A DNA stretch of 52,031 nucleotides from Telmatospirillum siberiense (GTDB taxonomy: Bacteria > Pseudomonadota > Alphaproteobacteria > Rhodospirillales > Magnetospirillaceae), in contig NZ_PIUM01000041.1 in NCBI RefSeq assembly GCF_002845745.1, forward strand, positions 1 through 52,031. The letters are read 5' to 3'. A program made the position numbers and the translations under genes. The notes beneath the pieces are model-generated. The model was not told where the DNA came from. It was given only the letters and a program-made list of their open reading frames with translations, and did no database searches. This document shows, one piece after another, positions 16,536 to 25,802 of this stretch (its first letter is position 1; every line of letters begins with the position of its first letter).

Positions 16536-18062
16536 TTAACGGACCAGGTCGTAGGAAATACCCGTCTTCGCCGTCTCGACGTCGAGAACGTCCAGGATCT
16601 TGTCGAGGATCGTCCGCAACACCGCCAGGCCGCCCTGGTAACCCAGGACCGGGAACCGGTGATGATGATGCCGATCGAAGATCGGGAAGGTCAGCCGGAT
16701 CAGTGGAATGCCCAGGTCGCGCTCCAGATACTTGCCGTAGGAATTGCCGATGAGGAATTCCGACGGTTCGGTGGCGAGAAGCGAGCGCATGTGCCACAGA
16801 TCCTTGCCGGCCCAAACCTGGCCCTTGACGCCGTAAGGGCTGCTCTTCAGCAGGGTATCCATCTCGGCCGCCCATTCCTTGCCGCCGTTGGTCGACAGCA
16901 GATGGATCGGCTCGGCTCCCATCTCCAGCAGGAAACGGGTCATGCCGTAGACGAAGTCGGGATCGCCATAGACCGAGAAGGTCTTGCCATGGATCCAGGC
17001 ATTGGAGTCGGCCATGGCGTCGACCAGACGACCGCGTTCGCGCTCCAGCGACTCGGGGATCGCCTTGCCGGTGATGGCGGAGAGCTTGACCAGGAACTCG
17101 TCGGTCGCCCCGACACCCAGCGGATAGTGGAACGCCGCCACGTCCTGGCCTTTGCTGGCCGCGTATTCCAGGCTCTTGTCGCTGCAGTACTTCTGCAGGC
17201 CGAAAGTCGCCTTGGCATCGAGCGCGGCGGCCACGTCGTCCAGCTTGGTGCCGCCGTCGAACATGCGGAAGGTGCCGTCCGTCGGCGTGTCGAAGACGTC
17301 GGAAACGTCGGAGAGGATGGTGTATTCGACGCCCATCTCGTTCAATATGCGCTTCAGTTCGCGGTTGTTGCCGACCGCATAGCCGTCAAAACCGGGAATG
17401 ATGTTGATCGCGGTTCCGGCCTTGCGCTCGCGTCCTTCCCAGAAGGTGGTGAGCACGGCCTTGACCATAGCGTCATAGCCGACGATATGGCTGCCGACGA
17501 AAGAGGGCGTGTGGGCATAGGCAACAGGAAAGTCCTCGGGGATGCTCCCCTTTTCGCGGGCATTGCGAATGAAGGCGTTCAGGTCGTCACCGATCACCTC
17601 GGCGATGCAGGTGGTCGACACCGCGATCATCTTCGGCTTGTAGACGTGATAGGCGTTGTTCAGGCCGTCGATCATGTTCTGCAGTCCGCCGAACACCGCC
17701 GCGTCCTCGGTCATCGAGGTGGAGACCGCCGAGCAGGGCTCCTTGAAATGGCGGGTCAGGTGCGAGCGGAAATAGGCGGTGCAGCCCTGGCTTCCGTGGT
17801 TGAAGGAAAGCGTCCGCTCGAAGCCGGCACCGGCGAAGACCGCGCCCAGCGGCTGACAGGCCTTGGCCGGATTGACGGTCAGGGCTTCGCGGGCGAAGTT
17901 CTTCTCGCGGTATTCCCAGGTGTTGATGTAGGCGGCCTGCTGATCGATCGCCTCCTGGGGATGGCAGCCTTCGAACTGCTTCTTGTTCTCCATGAGCTGC
18001 TTGTATTCCGGCTCATTGAAGAGGGTCGAGTGGTCCTTAATCTTTTCTGCGCTCTGGGGCAT
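16536..18062 (-). CDS. nifK: Nitrogenase MoFe protein beta chain NifK
   Basis: This is the beta subunit of dinitrogenase, sharing the P-cluster with NifD. The 508-aa length is normal. P-cluster cysteines are visible in the PAKACQPLGAV region (about C69), in NHGSQGCTAYFRSH (about C94) and in TTCIAEVIGDD. The SMTEDAAVFGGLQNM block, the KTFSVYGDPDFVYG strand and the C-terminal GISYDLVR are family features. It follows nifD by 16 bp. The stop is 17 bp from the shared terminator. Confidence 0.97.
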   Translation of the reverse strand: MPQSAEKIKDHSTLFNEPEYKQLMENKKQFEGCHPQEAIDQQAAYINTWEYREKNFAREALTVNPAKACQPLGAVFAGAGFERTLSFNHGSQGCTAYFRSHLTRHFKEPCSAVSTSMTEDAAVFGGLQNMIDGLNNAYHVYKPKMIAVSTTCIAEVIGDDLNAFIRNAREKGSIPEDFPVAYAHTPSFVGSHIVGYDAMVKAVLTTFWEGRERKAGTAINIIPGFDGYAVGNNRELKRILNEMGVEYTILSDVSDVFDTPTDGTFRMFDGGTKLDDVAAALDAKATFGLQKYCSDKSLEYAASKGQDVAAFHYPLGVGATDEFLVKLSAITGKAIPESLERERGRLVDAMADSNAWIHGKTFSVYGDPDFVYGMTRFLLEMGAEPIHLLSTNGGKEWAAEMDTLLKSSPYGVKGQVWAGKDLWHMRSLLATEPSEFLIGNSYGKYLERDLGIPLIRLTFPIFDRHHHHRFPVLGYQGGLAVLRTILDKILDVLDVETAKTGISYDLVR

Positions 18063-18078
18063 TTTAGAGTACTCCTGC

Positions 18079-19518
18079 TCAGGCGGCTTTCCAGGGGGCC
18101 TTGGTCAAACCCCAGACGGGGCTGTTGACCGCGAGGTCCATGTCACGGGCGAAAATGGCGAAACCGTCATAGCCGTGATACGGACCCGAATAGTCCCAGG
18201 AATGCAGTTGGCGGAACGGAACGCCCATCTTCTGGGTGCCGTACTTTTCCTTGATGCCCGAACCGACCAGATCGGGTTGCAGACGCTCGATGAACTTCTC
18301 CAGCTCGAATTCCGAGACGTCATCATAGATCAGCGTGCCGTCCTTGACGTATTTGGTGGTGCGCTGATAGTCGTCGCCGTGGGCGAACTCGTAGCCGGTG
18401 CCGATCACCTCCATGCCCAGATCGCCATAGGCATCGGCGACGTGACGGGGACGCAGGCCGCCGACGTAAAGCATGATGCGCTTGCCTTCGAGCCGGGGCT
18501 TGTATTTCGCCAGGATGGCGTCGGCCATCGGCTGATATTTGGCGATGACCCGCTCGGCGCCGTCCTTGATCTTGTCGTCGAACTGCTCGGCGATGGCGCG
18601 CAAGCTCTTGGCGATCTGGGAGGGGCCGAAGAAGTTGTATTCCATCCATGGAATCCCGTACTTCTCTTCCATGTGCCGGCAGATGTAGTTCATCGACCTG
18701 TAGCAGTGGATCAGGTTCAGCTTGGCCTTGGAGCCCCGCTCCATTTCCGCCACTGAGGCATCGCCCGACCACTGGGCGATGACCCTGAGGCCCATTTCCT
18801 CCAGGAGGATGCGGCTGGCCCAGGCGTCGCCGCCGATGTTGTAATCGCCGACGATCACCACGTCATAGGGCGTGCCCTCGAAAGGCTTGTCGGCGGCCTT
18901 GTCAACCACATAGTCGCGCATGACGTCGTTGGCGATATGATGACCCAGCGACTGGGAGACGCCACGGAAGCCTTCGCAGCGGACCGGGGCCACGACCTTG
19001 CCGATTTCCTTGGCCTTCTTCTTGGCAACGGCCTCGATATCGTCGCCGATCAGACCGATCGGGCATTCCGACATCACCGAGACGCCATTGTTCAAGGGGA
19101 ACAGGGTCTCGATTTCGTTGATCAGCTTGTCGAGCTTCTTGTCGCCGCCGAAGACGATGTCCTTCTCCTGGAAGTCCGAGGTCACCTGCATGGTGACCCA
19201 GCTGTTCACACCGGTAATGCCGGTCGAATAGTTGCGGCGCTGCGACCAGGAATAATGTCCGCAGCCGACCGGACCATGGCTCACATGCACCATGTCCTTG
19301 ACCGGCCCCCACACCACGCCCTTGGCACCGGCATAGGCGCATCCACGGACCGTCATCACGCCGGGAATCGATTTGACGTTGGACTTAACACCGCAATCGG
19401 GCTTGCCTTCCTCATAAACGTTGAGGTGCTTGGCCCGCTTCTTTGCGGTCTTTTCCGGGTACTCCTTGAGTACCTCCTCGATGAGCGCTTTCCGCTCCGC
19501 CTTGACATCCACAGTCAT
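18079..19518 (-). CDS. nifD: Nitrogenase MoFe protein alpha chain NifD
   Basis: The alpha subunit carries FeMo-cofactor. The cofactor-ligating cysteine is in [11 protein letters not shown] and the ligating histidine in [14 protein letters not shown]-cluster cysteines lie in [19 protein letters not shown] and [11 protein letters not shown]. Length 479 aa. These residues place it in the molybdenum enzyme class; no vnf or anf features were seen. The gene is separated from nifH by 96 bp holding a strong stem-loop. Confidence 0.98.
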   Translation of the reverse strand: MTVDVKAERKALIEEVLKEYPEKTAKKRAKHLNVYEEGKPDCGVKSNVKSIPGVMTVRGCAYAGAKGVVWGPVKDMVHVSHGPVGCGHYSWSQRRNYSTGITGVNSWVTMQVTSDFQEKDIVFGGDKKLDKLINEIETLFPLNNGVSVMSECPIGLIGDDIEAVAKKKAKEIGKVVAPVRCEGFRGVSQSLGHHIANDVMRDYVVDKAADKPFEGTPYDVVIVGDYNIGGDAWASRILLEEMGLRVIAQWSGDASVAEMERGSKAKLNLIHCYRSMNYICRHMEEKYGIPWMEYNFFGPSQIAKSLRAIAEQFDDKIKDGAERVIAKYQPMADAILAKYKPRLEGKRIMLYVGGLRPRHVADAYGDLGMEVIGTGYEFAHGDDYQRTTKYVKDGTLIYDDVSEFELEKFIERLQPDLVGSGIKEKYGTQKMGVPFRQLHSWDYSGPYHGYDGFAIFARDMDLAVNSPVWGLTKAPWKAA

Positions 19519-19579
19519 GTCAGTCTCCTAAATCTCAGATATGCGTGGCGGAAACGCCCGCAGCTTGGGTCGGAGGACC

Positions 19580-19608
19580 GGAGGCGCCGGATGGTTCCCG
19601 GCGCCTCC
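19580..19608 (-). other. nifH-nifD intercistronic stem-loop
   Basis: GGAGGCGCCGG and CCGGCGCCTCC pair perfectly (11 bp) around a 7-nt loop, just after the nifH stop. There is no T-run, so read-through is likely. Such a hairpin would protect the nifH 3' end and help give more Fe protein than MoFe protein. Confidence 0.75.
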
Positions 19609-19614
19609 AACGCA

Positions 19615-20784
<1,170 letters not shown>

Positions 20785-20819
20785 GCTCCACCTTGACGGG
20801 GCACATCTTCGGCGGCGGC

Positions 20820-21710
20820 ATGGAGCAGATCAGTCTTAAGGAAAGAGCGCTCGGCGCTTATCTCGGTCTGGCCGTGGGCGACGCCCTGGGTGCCACGGTC
20901 GAATTCCTGACGCGTTCGGAGATCGCTGCCAAATATGGCACGCATTGCCGGATGATCGGGGGCGGCTGGCTGAAACTGAAGCCCGGCCAGGTGACCGACG
21001 ACACCCAGATGGCGATCTATCTGGGACGCTCGATCCTGGCCGCCCGGGGCTGGGATCCGAAACTGACCTGCGACCACTTCACCGAATGGCTGAAAAGCAA
21101 GCCGGTCGACGTGGGCAGCACCTGTCGGCGCGGCATCCGCCGCTACATGGTGGAAGGCACCCTATCGACCCCTTTCCATGAAGGCGACGCCGGCAACGGC
21201 GCGGCCATGCGCAATCTTCCGGTAGCCATCGCCACGCTGCATGACGCGGAGGCCTGTACCAGATGGACCACCGAACAGGCCCATATAACGCATAATCATC
21301 CCCTGTCCGATTCCGCCACTCTATGCCTTGGGCATATGGTCCGCGCCCTGCTGCTGGGAGGTGGCATCCGCGGCGCCAGGGCCGAGGCCAACACGCTGAT
21401 CGCCACCCATAAGACGTTCAAGTTCGAACCCTATCGCGGCAACGCCTCGGCCTACATCGTCGACACCATGCAGACCGTTCTCCATCACTACTTCCGCACC
21501 GACAGCTATCGATCCTGCGTCATTGAAGTGATCAATCAAGGAGGCGACGCCGACACCACGGGGGCCATCGCCGGCATGCTGGCGGGCGCGACCTACGGCG
21601 TGCAGTCCATTCCGAGCGGCTGGATACAGAAGCTCGACCCCGCCATCAGGGGCGAAATTGAAACACAGGTTGTCGACTTGCTGACAATCGCCGAGACCAA
21701 CCGTTTTTGA
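20820..21710 (+). CDS. draG: ADP-ribosyl-[dinitrogen reductase] hydrolase DraG
   Basis: DraG removes ADP-ribose from the NifH arginine and restores nitrogenase activity. The dinuclear-metal motifs are all present: GDALGATVEF near the N-terminus, VTDDTQM (about residues 59-65), GDAGNGAAMRN and the C-terminal NQGGDADTTGA. The 296-aa length and NHPLSDSA and SAYIVDTMQTVLHHYF blocks match R. rubrum DraG closely. The start is set at the ATG of MEQISLKERALG by homology; a TTG 27 bp upstream is in frame and neither has a good ribosome site. It is divergent from nifH, sharing the intergenic region with the NifA sites. Confidence 0.96.
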   Translation: MEQISLKERALGAYLGLAVGDALGATVEFLTRSEIAAKYGTHCRMIGGGWLKLKPGQVTDDTQMAIYLGRSILAARGWDPKLTCDHFTEWLKSKPVDVGSTCRRGIRRYMVEGTLSTPFHEGDAGNGAAMRNLPVAIATLHDAEACTRWTTEQAHITHNHPLSDSATLCLGHMVRALLLGGGIRGARAEANTLIATHKTFKFEPYRGNASAYIVDTMQTVLHHYFRTDSYRSCVIEVINQGGDADTTGAIAGMLAGATYGVQSIPSGWIQKLDPAIRGEIETQVVDLLTIAETNRF

Positions 21711-21772
21711 CCGGGCACCGGTCGCCCCGCCAAATGTTCGGACTGAGCCAGAAAGGGAACGGCTTGACGGGA

Positions 21773-21811
21773 GTAAGGAAATGCCTTACTTCCTTGACAA
21801 GGAAATTCCTT
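21773..21811. promoter_or_regulatory. tandem palindromes, probable toxin-antitoxin operator
   Basis: GTAAGGAAATGCCTTAC (21773-21789) and AAGGAAATTCCTT (21799-21811) are two related palindromes immediately before the antitoxin gene. A TTGACA hexamer sits between them. AbrB-type antitoxins usually repress their own operon through such sites. Confidence 0.65.
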
Positions 21812-21824
21812 ACTTGGAGTCGCT

Positions 21825-22040
21825 ATGATCACAAGCAAACTAACGAGCAAGGCACAGACGACGATACCACAACCGGTTCGTGCTGCCCTGCACCTCAAGG
21901 AGGGTGATGAAATCCTCTACGTGATCGAGGGCGACAAAGTGGTGTTGACCCGTTCTGTCAAAGACCAGTTGGATGATCCGTTCGCCACGTTCGGAGAATG
22001 GGCCAGCGATGCGGATCGGCGTGCCTATGCCGGACTTTAA
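21825..22040 (+). CDS. AbrB/SpoVT-type antitoxin
   Basis: A 71-aa protein whose first 45 residues form a swapped-hairpin AbrB/MazE DNA-binding domain (SKLTSKAQTTIPQPVRAALH then LKEGDEILYVIEGDKVVL). The acidic tail (DDPFATFGEW) probably wraps the toxin. GGAG lies 5 nt before the ATG. The toxin gene overlaps its 3' end. The pair stands between draG and an ArsC-like nif gene, an unusual place that suggests insertion. Confidence 0.85.
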   Translation: MITSKLTSKAQTTIPQPVRAALHLKEGDEILYVIEGDKVVLTRSVKDQLDDPFATFGEWASDADRRAYAGL

Positions 22041-22374
22041 CACCTGGGATATCATCAAGGTCCCTTTTCCCTACACCGATAGGCCTGTGCGAGAACGTCG
22101 TCCTGCCGTCGTTGTTGCCGCCAACGGTATCCAGCAGGAACACGGCCTGTTGTGGGTTCTCATGATCACCAGTGCCGAGAACCGTGGATGGCCCGGCGAT
22201 GTATTGGTGTCGAATCTCGCCTTGGCCGGTTTGCCGGCTGAATCGGTCGTTCGCACCGCGAAGATCGCCACGATCGAAATCAAAGAAGCTGAGCGTATTG
22301 GAAGCCTGCCGGCGGCCGATAGGGGTCTTGTGGCGCAACACCTCATCACCGAATTGGCTCGATCGACGAACTGA
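22027..22374 (+). CDS. PemK/MazF-type toxin (endoribonuclease family)
   Basis: The protein begins MPDFNTWDIIKVPFPYTDRP and continues ERRPAVVVAANG, the beta-barrel opening of the PemK/MazF family, which cleave mRNA at short sequences. The start at 22027 overlaps the antitoxin stop by 14 bp and gives 115 aa; an upstream in-frame ATG at 22009 would add six residues. No strong ribosome site is seen, consistent with coupling to the antitoxin. Confidence 0.82.
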   Translation: MPDFNTWDIIKVPFPYTDRPVRERRPAVVVAANGIQQEHGLLWVLMITSAENRGWPGDVLVSNLALAGLPAESVVRTAKIATIEIKEAERIGSLPAADRGLVAQHLITELARSTN

Positions 22375-22391
22375 CGCAAGGAGAACCGTCC

Positions 22392-22811
22392 ATGGCCAAC
22401 GTCCTGTTCTACGAAAAGCCCGGCTGCCGCAACAACACGCGGCAAAAGGCATTGCTGGAGGCGTCAGGCCATCGGGTTGACGCAAGAAGCCTGCTGACGG
22501 AACCCTGGACGAAGGAACGCCTGCGCGGCTTCTTCGGCGATCTGCCGGTGGCCGCCTGGTTCAATCGGGCAGCGCCGAAGGTCAAGGACGGCACCGTCGT
22601 GCCGGAACGCTTCACCGAGGCTGAGGCCCTGGCCGCCATGCTGGCCGATCCCCTGCTGATCCGCAGGCCCTTGATGGAGGTCGACGGAGAGAAATCGGTG
22701 GGATTCGACGCCGGGCGCATCCGGGAATGGATCGGCCTGATCGACCCGGAAACCCCTCCCTCCGAGGGTTGCCTGCGCACCGACGGCCACTCCTGCCCGA
22801 CCCCCCGGTAG
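22392..22811 (+). CDS. nitrogenase-associated ArsC/Spx-like protein
   Basis: A 139-aa thioredoxin-fold protein of the arsenate-reductase-like family found in nif regions. It opens MANVLFYEKPGCRNNTRQKALLEASGH. The usual ArsC CX5R catalytic site is replaced by the single C12 in KPGCRNN, so arsenate reduction is doubtful. The RRPLMEVDGEKSVGFD block is typical of the family. AAGGAG precedes the ATG. Its natural neighbour is probably draG, from which the toxin-antitoxin pair now separates it. Function unknown. Confidence 0.85.
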   Translation: MANVLFYEKPGCRNNTRQKALLEASGHRVDARSLLTEPWTKERLRGFFGDLPVAAWFNRAAPKVKDGTVVPERFTEAEALAAMLADPLLIRRPLMEVDGEKSVGFDAGRIREWIGLIDPETPPSEGCLRTDGHSCPTPR

Positions 22812-22865
22812 CAAGTTCCGGAATTCTTGAGCCTCCGAGGCGTCAAGGGCGCACTGTCTTGTTAA

Positions 22866-22963
22866 TTTATCACAGATGGGAACAGATGAACTCAGATGAA
22901 CACAGATAGAGAAGAATCCTTATCTGTGCTCATCTGAGTTCATCTTCGATTATCTGTGATAAA
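22866..22963. repeat. 98-bp imperfect palindrome
   Basis: TTTATCACAGAT at the left is mirrored by ATCTGTGATAAA at the right, with further paired blocks inside (ATGAACTCAGATGA and TCATCTGAGTTCAT). It could end transcription from draG and its downstream genes, but its composition also fits a dispersed genomic palindrome. It is low in GC compared with its surroundings. Confidence 0.8.
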
Positions 22964-23058
22964 TACCTCACCCTGGCGGGACAGGACTAGAGTGGTTTGC
23001 GGTCGTATTGAATCATCGTTTTTTCCGTCACCCCCGGACTTGATCCGGGGGTCCATGG

Positions 23059-23296
23059 ATTGCCGGGTCAAGCCCACGGCTGTCCGGCACAGTTTGTGCG
23101 TTGCTCGCATTTGAGTGATAGCCGCAACCAAAAACCGTCATTGCCGGACTTGATCCGGCAATCCATGATTGCATGGATCGATCGACGTCATTTGAAGCGG
23201 GCACGTGGATGCCCGGATCAAGTCCGGGCATGACGACTTATAGTTGAATAGAAGCGTATAAATTTTCCCGACTATCGAGGGCAAAATCCGTGCCGG
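23059..23296. repeat. dispersed palindromic repeat, copy 2
   Basis: Homologous over its length to 5242-5475 in the same orientation, including GGGCATGACGACTTATA and ATTTGAAGCGGGCACGTGGA. With the 98-bp palindrome it fills the 556-bp gap between the ArsC-like gene and the SIR2-like gene. No coding potential was seen. Confidence 0.85.
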
Positions 23297-23367
23297 ACAG
23301 CCGTCGGTCAAGCCCGGCAATGACGAAAGGGTAAGTGACCCAACGTGGTCGCAAATCGCTCTAACGA

Positions 23368-24201
23368 TTATTTCCCGACACCGATCAATAGATCCACCGC
23401 CTCGGACAGGGGCAGGTCGATCTGCGTGATGCCTTCCAATTCCAGGAAGCGCCTCTCGTTCTTCGTCAGTTCGCCGGTCAGTACGGCATAATGGGGGCCG
23501 GCCGAGCGCTTGATGATCTGGTGGGCGAAGGTCCGCTGCATCTGGTCGTAGAAGCGGCATCCCAGGAAGGCGAACCCGAGATTTCCCCGCAGTTCGATCA
23601 CCGTTTCCGGAATAGGCGTCTGGATATCGATTTCCGTCAGGACTTCGACATAATCGGAATCGGAAATCAGGAAATTGGCCGCCGGGCGCACGGCGCCATG
23701 CGGTTTGTAGAGCACGGTCGCGCCATTGGCCGACACGCCGGAAATCTCCGCGCCGGAAGCGTCATAGCACTTGCCCCACGGCTCCTCGTAGGTTTGACCG
23801 CTGCGGCGGATTCCCTGCCACTCCACGAAAGGCGCCGCCTTTCCGCGCAAGGCATCGGCCATCATGGTGTCATACCAAGTATCGACGATCAGCGGCAGGC
23901 CGAGACCGGCCAGCCAGCCGTGCAGGCGCGTCGGTGCCGGAACGGGGGCGAACAAATCCTCGAGAAGACGAACCAGGGTGATTCGATGCTTGAAGGATTC
24001 GATCCATTGCGCGGTCGCCCAGAGATTGTTGCGAATCCGACCGGAAACGCTGATCCGGCCGTTAATCGCCGCGGCCAGGGCGAGGGCTGAGTCGGGAACG
24101 GCGGCCGGACCATCCAATGTGAGCAGATCGGGGCCGAGATAGGGCGCAAGGCGCCCCGCCGCCAACCCAGCGGCGATCTCGTTCATCGGGTTATGGGGCA
24201 T
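23368..24201 (-). CDS. nif-associated SIR2-like domain protein
   Basis: A 277-aa protein resembling the SIR2-like family (Rossmann NAD-binding fold) that accompanies nif genes in some diazotrophs. The N-terminal LAAGRLAPYLGPDLLTLDG corresponds to the glycine-rich NAD loop, but the usual GAGxS is GPDL. A central WYDTMMADAL block, the LYKPHGAV strand and the LGNLGFAFLGCRFYDQ-like segment (residues about 205-220) fit the family. It is the last gene of the nifB unit, 5 bp after nifT. The start at MPHNPMNEIA is preferred over the longer frame; MNEIAAG five codons on is possible. Role unknown. Confidence 0.72.
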   Translation of the reverse strand: MPHNPMNEIAAGLAAGRLAPYLGPDLLTLDGPAAVPDSALALAAAINGRISVSGRIRNNLWATAQWIESFKHRITLVRLLEDLFAPVPAPTRLHGWLAGLGLPLIVDTWYDTMMADALRGKAAPFVEWQGIRRSGQTYEEPWGKCYDASGAEISGVSANGATVLYKPHGAVRPAANFLISDSDYVEVLTEIDIQTPIPETVIELRGNLGFAFLGCRFYDQMQRTFAHQIIKRSAGPHYAVLTGELTKNERRFLELEGITQIDLPLSEAVDLLIGVGK

Positions 24202-24206
24202 GGCGC

Positions 24207-24416
24207 TCAATCGTCCGAGCGCTTGCGGGCTTCGACGGTGATCGGCAAACGGGTGTCGGCCGCCATCTCCGGCAATTCGAGCACCCAGCCGTTGCCGAGC
24301 TTGATCCACCCGCCCCACAAGGTTTCCTTTTCCGACTCGACGACGGTCTCTTCGAGATCCTTCTTCGGAACATAGACCGACGTCTTGCCGGCGGCGTTGC
24401 GGATCATCACCTTCAT
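24207..24416 (-). CDS. nifT: Nitrogen fixation protein NifT/FixU
   Basis: A 69-aa beta-rich protein with the family core MKVMIRNA.GKTSVYVPKKDLEE and WGGWIKLGNGW. NifT is conserved in nif clusters but its role is unclear. GGAG in the last codons of nifZ serves as its ribosome site; the genes are 4 bp apart. Confidence 0.92.
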   Translation of the reverse strand: MKVMIRNAAGKTSVYVPKKDLEETVVESEKETLWGGWIKLGNGWVLELPEMAADTRLPITVEARKRSDD

Positions 24417-24420
24417 GCCC

Positions 24421-24684
24421 TTACTCCTCTACCAGTTCGAGTTCCTTCGCGCGCATTCCCACCATCCGGCCGCGATCGATGAAATCAACGCCATAAATGT
24501 AGAACTGCTGTAAAAACGTACCGATGCTATTGATATAGCCCACATCGCCCTTGCAGACCAACACATCGCCGATCTCGGAGCCCATGAAGGTTCCATCGTT
24601 CCTGACGTTCTTCTTGGATCTCACCTTCTGCCCGTAACGATATTCGGGCGGATCGTTGACCTCGACGATTTGCTCCTTACGCAT
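24421..24684 (-). CDS. nifZ: Nitrogen fixation protein NifZ
   Basis: NifZ helps form the second P-cluster of the MoFe protein. The product is 87 aa with EYRYGQKVRSKKNVRNDGT, DVGYINSIGTFLQ and YGVDFID. The frame extends upstream, but the ATG at 24684 has GAGAGGA before it and overlaps the LRV gene by 8 bp. It is shorter than the roughly 100-150 aa forms of gammaproteobacteria, as in many alphaproteobacteria. Confidence 0.92.
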   Translation of the reverse strand: MRKEQIVEVNDPPEYRYGQKVRSKKNVRNDGTFMGSEIGDVLVCKGDVGYINSIGTFLQQFYIYGVDFIDRGRMVGMRAKELELVEE

Positions 24685-25453
24685 CTCGTTCCTCTCCGTT
24701 GATTTCCGCCCGATGCCGCGCCAACCGGCGCTGCGCCACGTCGCGAACGTCCGCCTCGACGTCGCCCAGCAATTGCTCCAGTGCCTCGGGCGCGATCCGC
24801 TCCGCCACGGCATGGCGGACGCGCCAATCGCTGTCGCCGATCAGCATGGCCAGTTGCTCGTCGCCGAGACGCTCCACCACGGCCAGGCGGACGGAGACAT
24901 CCTCGTCCCAGGCCATGGACATCAACCATTCCTTCCCGATCCGTCGTGCCGCCTCCAGCCTTACGTCGACCACCGGATCACACATCATCACCGGCAAGGC
25001 ATCCGCCGGCAGACGCCTGGCGACCACCACCCGGACATAGTAATCCGGATCCGTCGTCATCTGCATCAGGCCGCCGGGGTCCAATCGACTGGCGGCGGCC
25101 ACCCGCACCTTGGGATCGGGATCCGTGCTGAACTGCCGGACAAAACGCTGCGGCAACCGCTCGGCGGCGACCAGGCGCACCTCGGGATCGCTATCGTCGA
25201 CGATGGTGGGCAGCAGAAAAACACTGGCGTAACGGGCGGCGACCGCCCTCAGCAAAAAATAAGGGGCTCGCAAGGACGACCCCGCCAGTTCGGGATGAGC
25301 CCTAAAAAAACGCTCGATTCGGCTGCCGCGGCGATCCTGGATACAGACCTTGCCCCGTTCGCAGTCTCCGGAGTCCACCCAGGCGCGATGAGGACAGACG
25401 GCGCAGTCGACCATCCGGCCCTGCCAGTCGAGGGGTTCCTCCTGCTCGCTCAT
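24677..25453 (-). CDS. leucine-rich-variant protein with N-terminal [4Fe-4S] domain
   Basis: A cysteine motif near the N-terminus (CAVCPHRAWVDSGDC...KVC; four cysteines at about 17-37) fits the LRV FeS4 domain. It is followed by about eight 24-residue helical repeats of the form DPDxxVRxxVAxRLP (for example DPKVRVAAASRLD, DYYVRVVVARRLP, DWRVRHAVAERIA). The same architecture is known as the LRV protein of the Azotobacter nif region. It probably makes protein-protein contacts; its role is not known. The ATG at 25453 gives 258 aa. It lies between fdxN and nifZ. Confidence 0.88.
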   Translation of the reverse strand: MSEQEEPLDWQGRMVDCAVCPHRAWVDSGDCERGKVCIQDRRGSRIERFFRAHPELAGSSLRAPYFLLRAVAARYASVFLLPTIVDDSDPEVRLVAAERLPQRFVRQFSTDPDPKVRVAAASRLDPGGLMQMTTDPDYYVRVVVARRLPADALPVMMCDPVVDVRLEAARRIGKEWLMSMAWDEDVSVRLAVVERLGDEQLAMLIGDSDWRVRHAVAERIAPEALEQLLGDVEADVRDVAQRRLARHRAEINGEERDA

Positions 25454-25562
25454 CGCCAAGCCCCCCCTTCATAGGCCGTCCGCGCCGCGTCAAACCGGTG
25501 GCGATGCGGAAAGCCCGCCGCTCATTCGTTCCGAGATTCGTCGAAATGACCCGGACGTTCCG

Positions 25563-25757
25563 TCACGCCGGCACGCAGGTGCCGTCCACGGGACAGACGG
25601 CCGCGCATTGCGGCGAATCGAAATGCCCTTCGCATTCCGTGCATTTGTCTGGATTGATGATGAATATGCCCCCCTTTTCGGAGATCGCCTTATTGGGACA
25701 TTCATATTCGCAGGCTCCGCAGCCGGTGCACTGGGATGCGACGATCTTGTATGCCAT
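25563..25757 (-). CDS. fdxN: 2x[4Fe-4S] ferredoxin FdxN
   Basis: A 64-aa bacterial-type ferredoxin with [12 protein letters not shown] (residues 10-21) and a second cluster motif [18 protein letters not shown]. The longer spacing in the second motif is typical of nifB-linked FdxN. It probably supplies electrons to NifB or nitrogenase. It is 45 bp after nifB. Confidence 0.93.
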   Translation of the reverse strand: MAYKIVASQCTGCGACEYECPNKAISEKGGIFIINPDKCTECEGHFDSPQCAAVCPVDGTCVPA

Positions 25758-25802
25758 TTCAACATTCCTCTCTCAAAATTCCGTGGTCGGGGATGCGACC
25801 GT

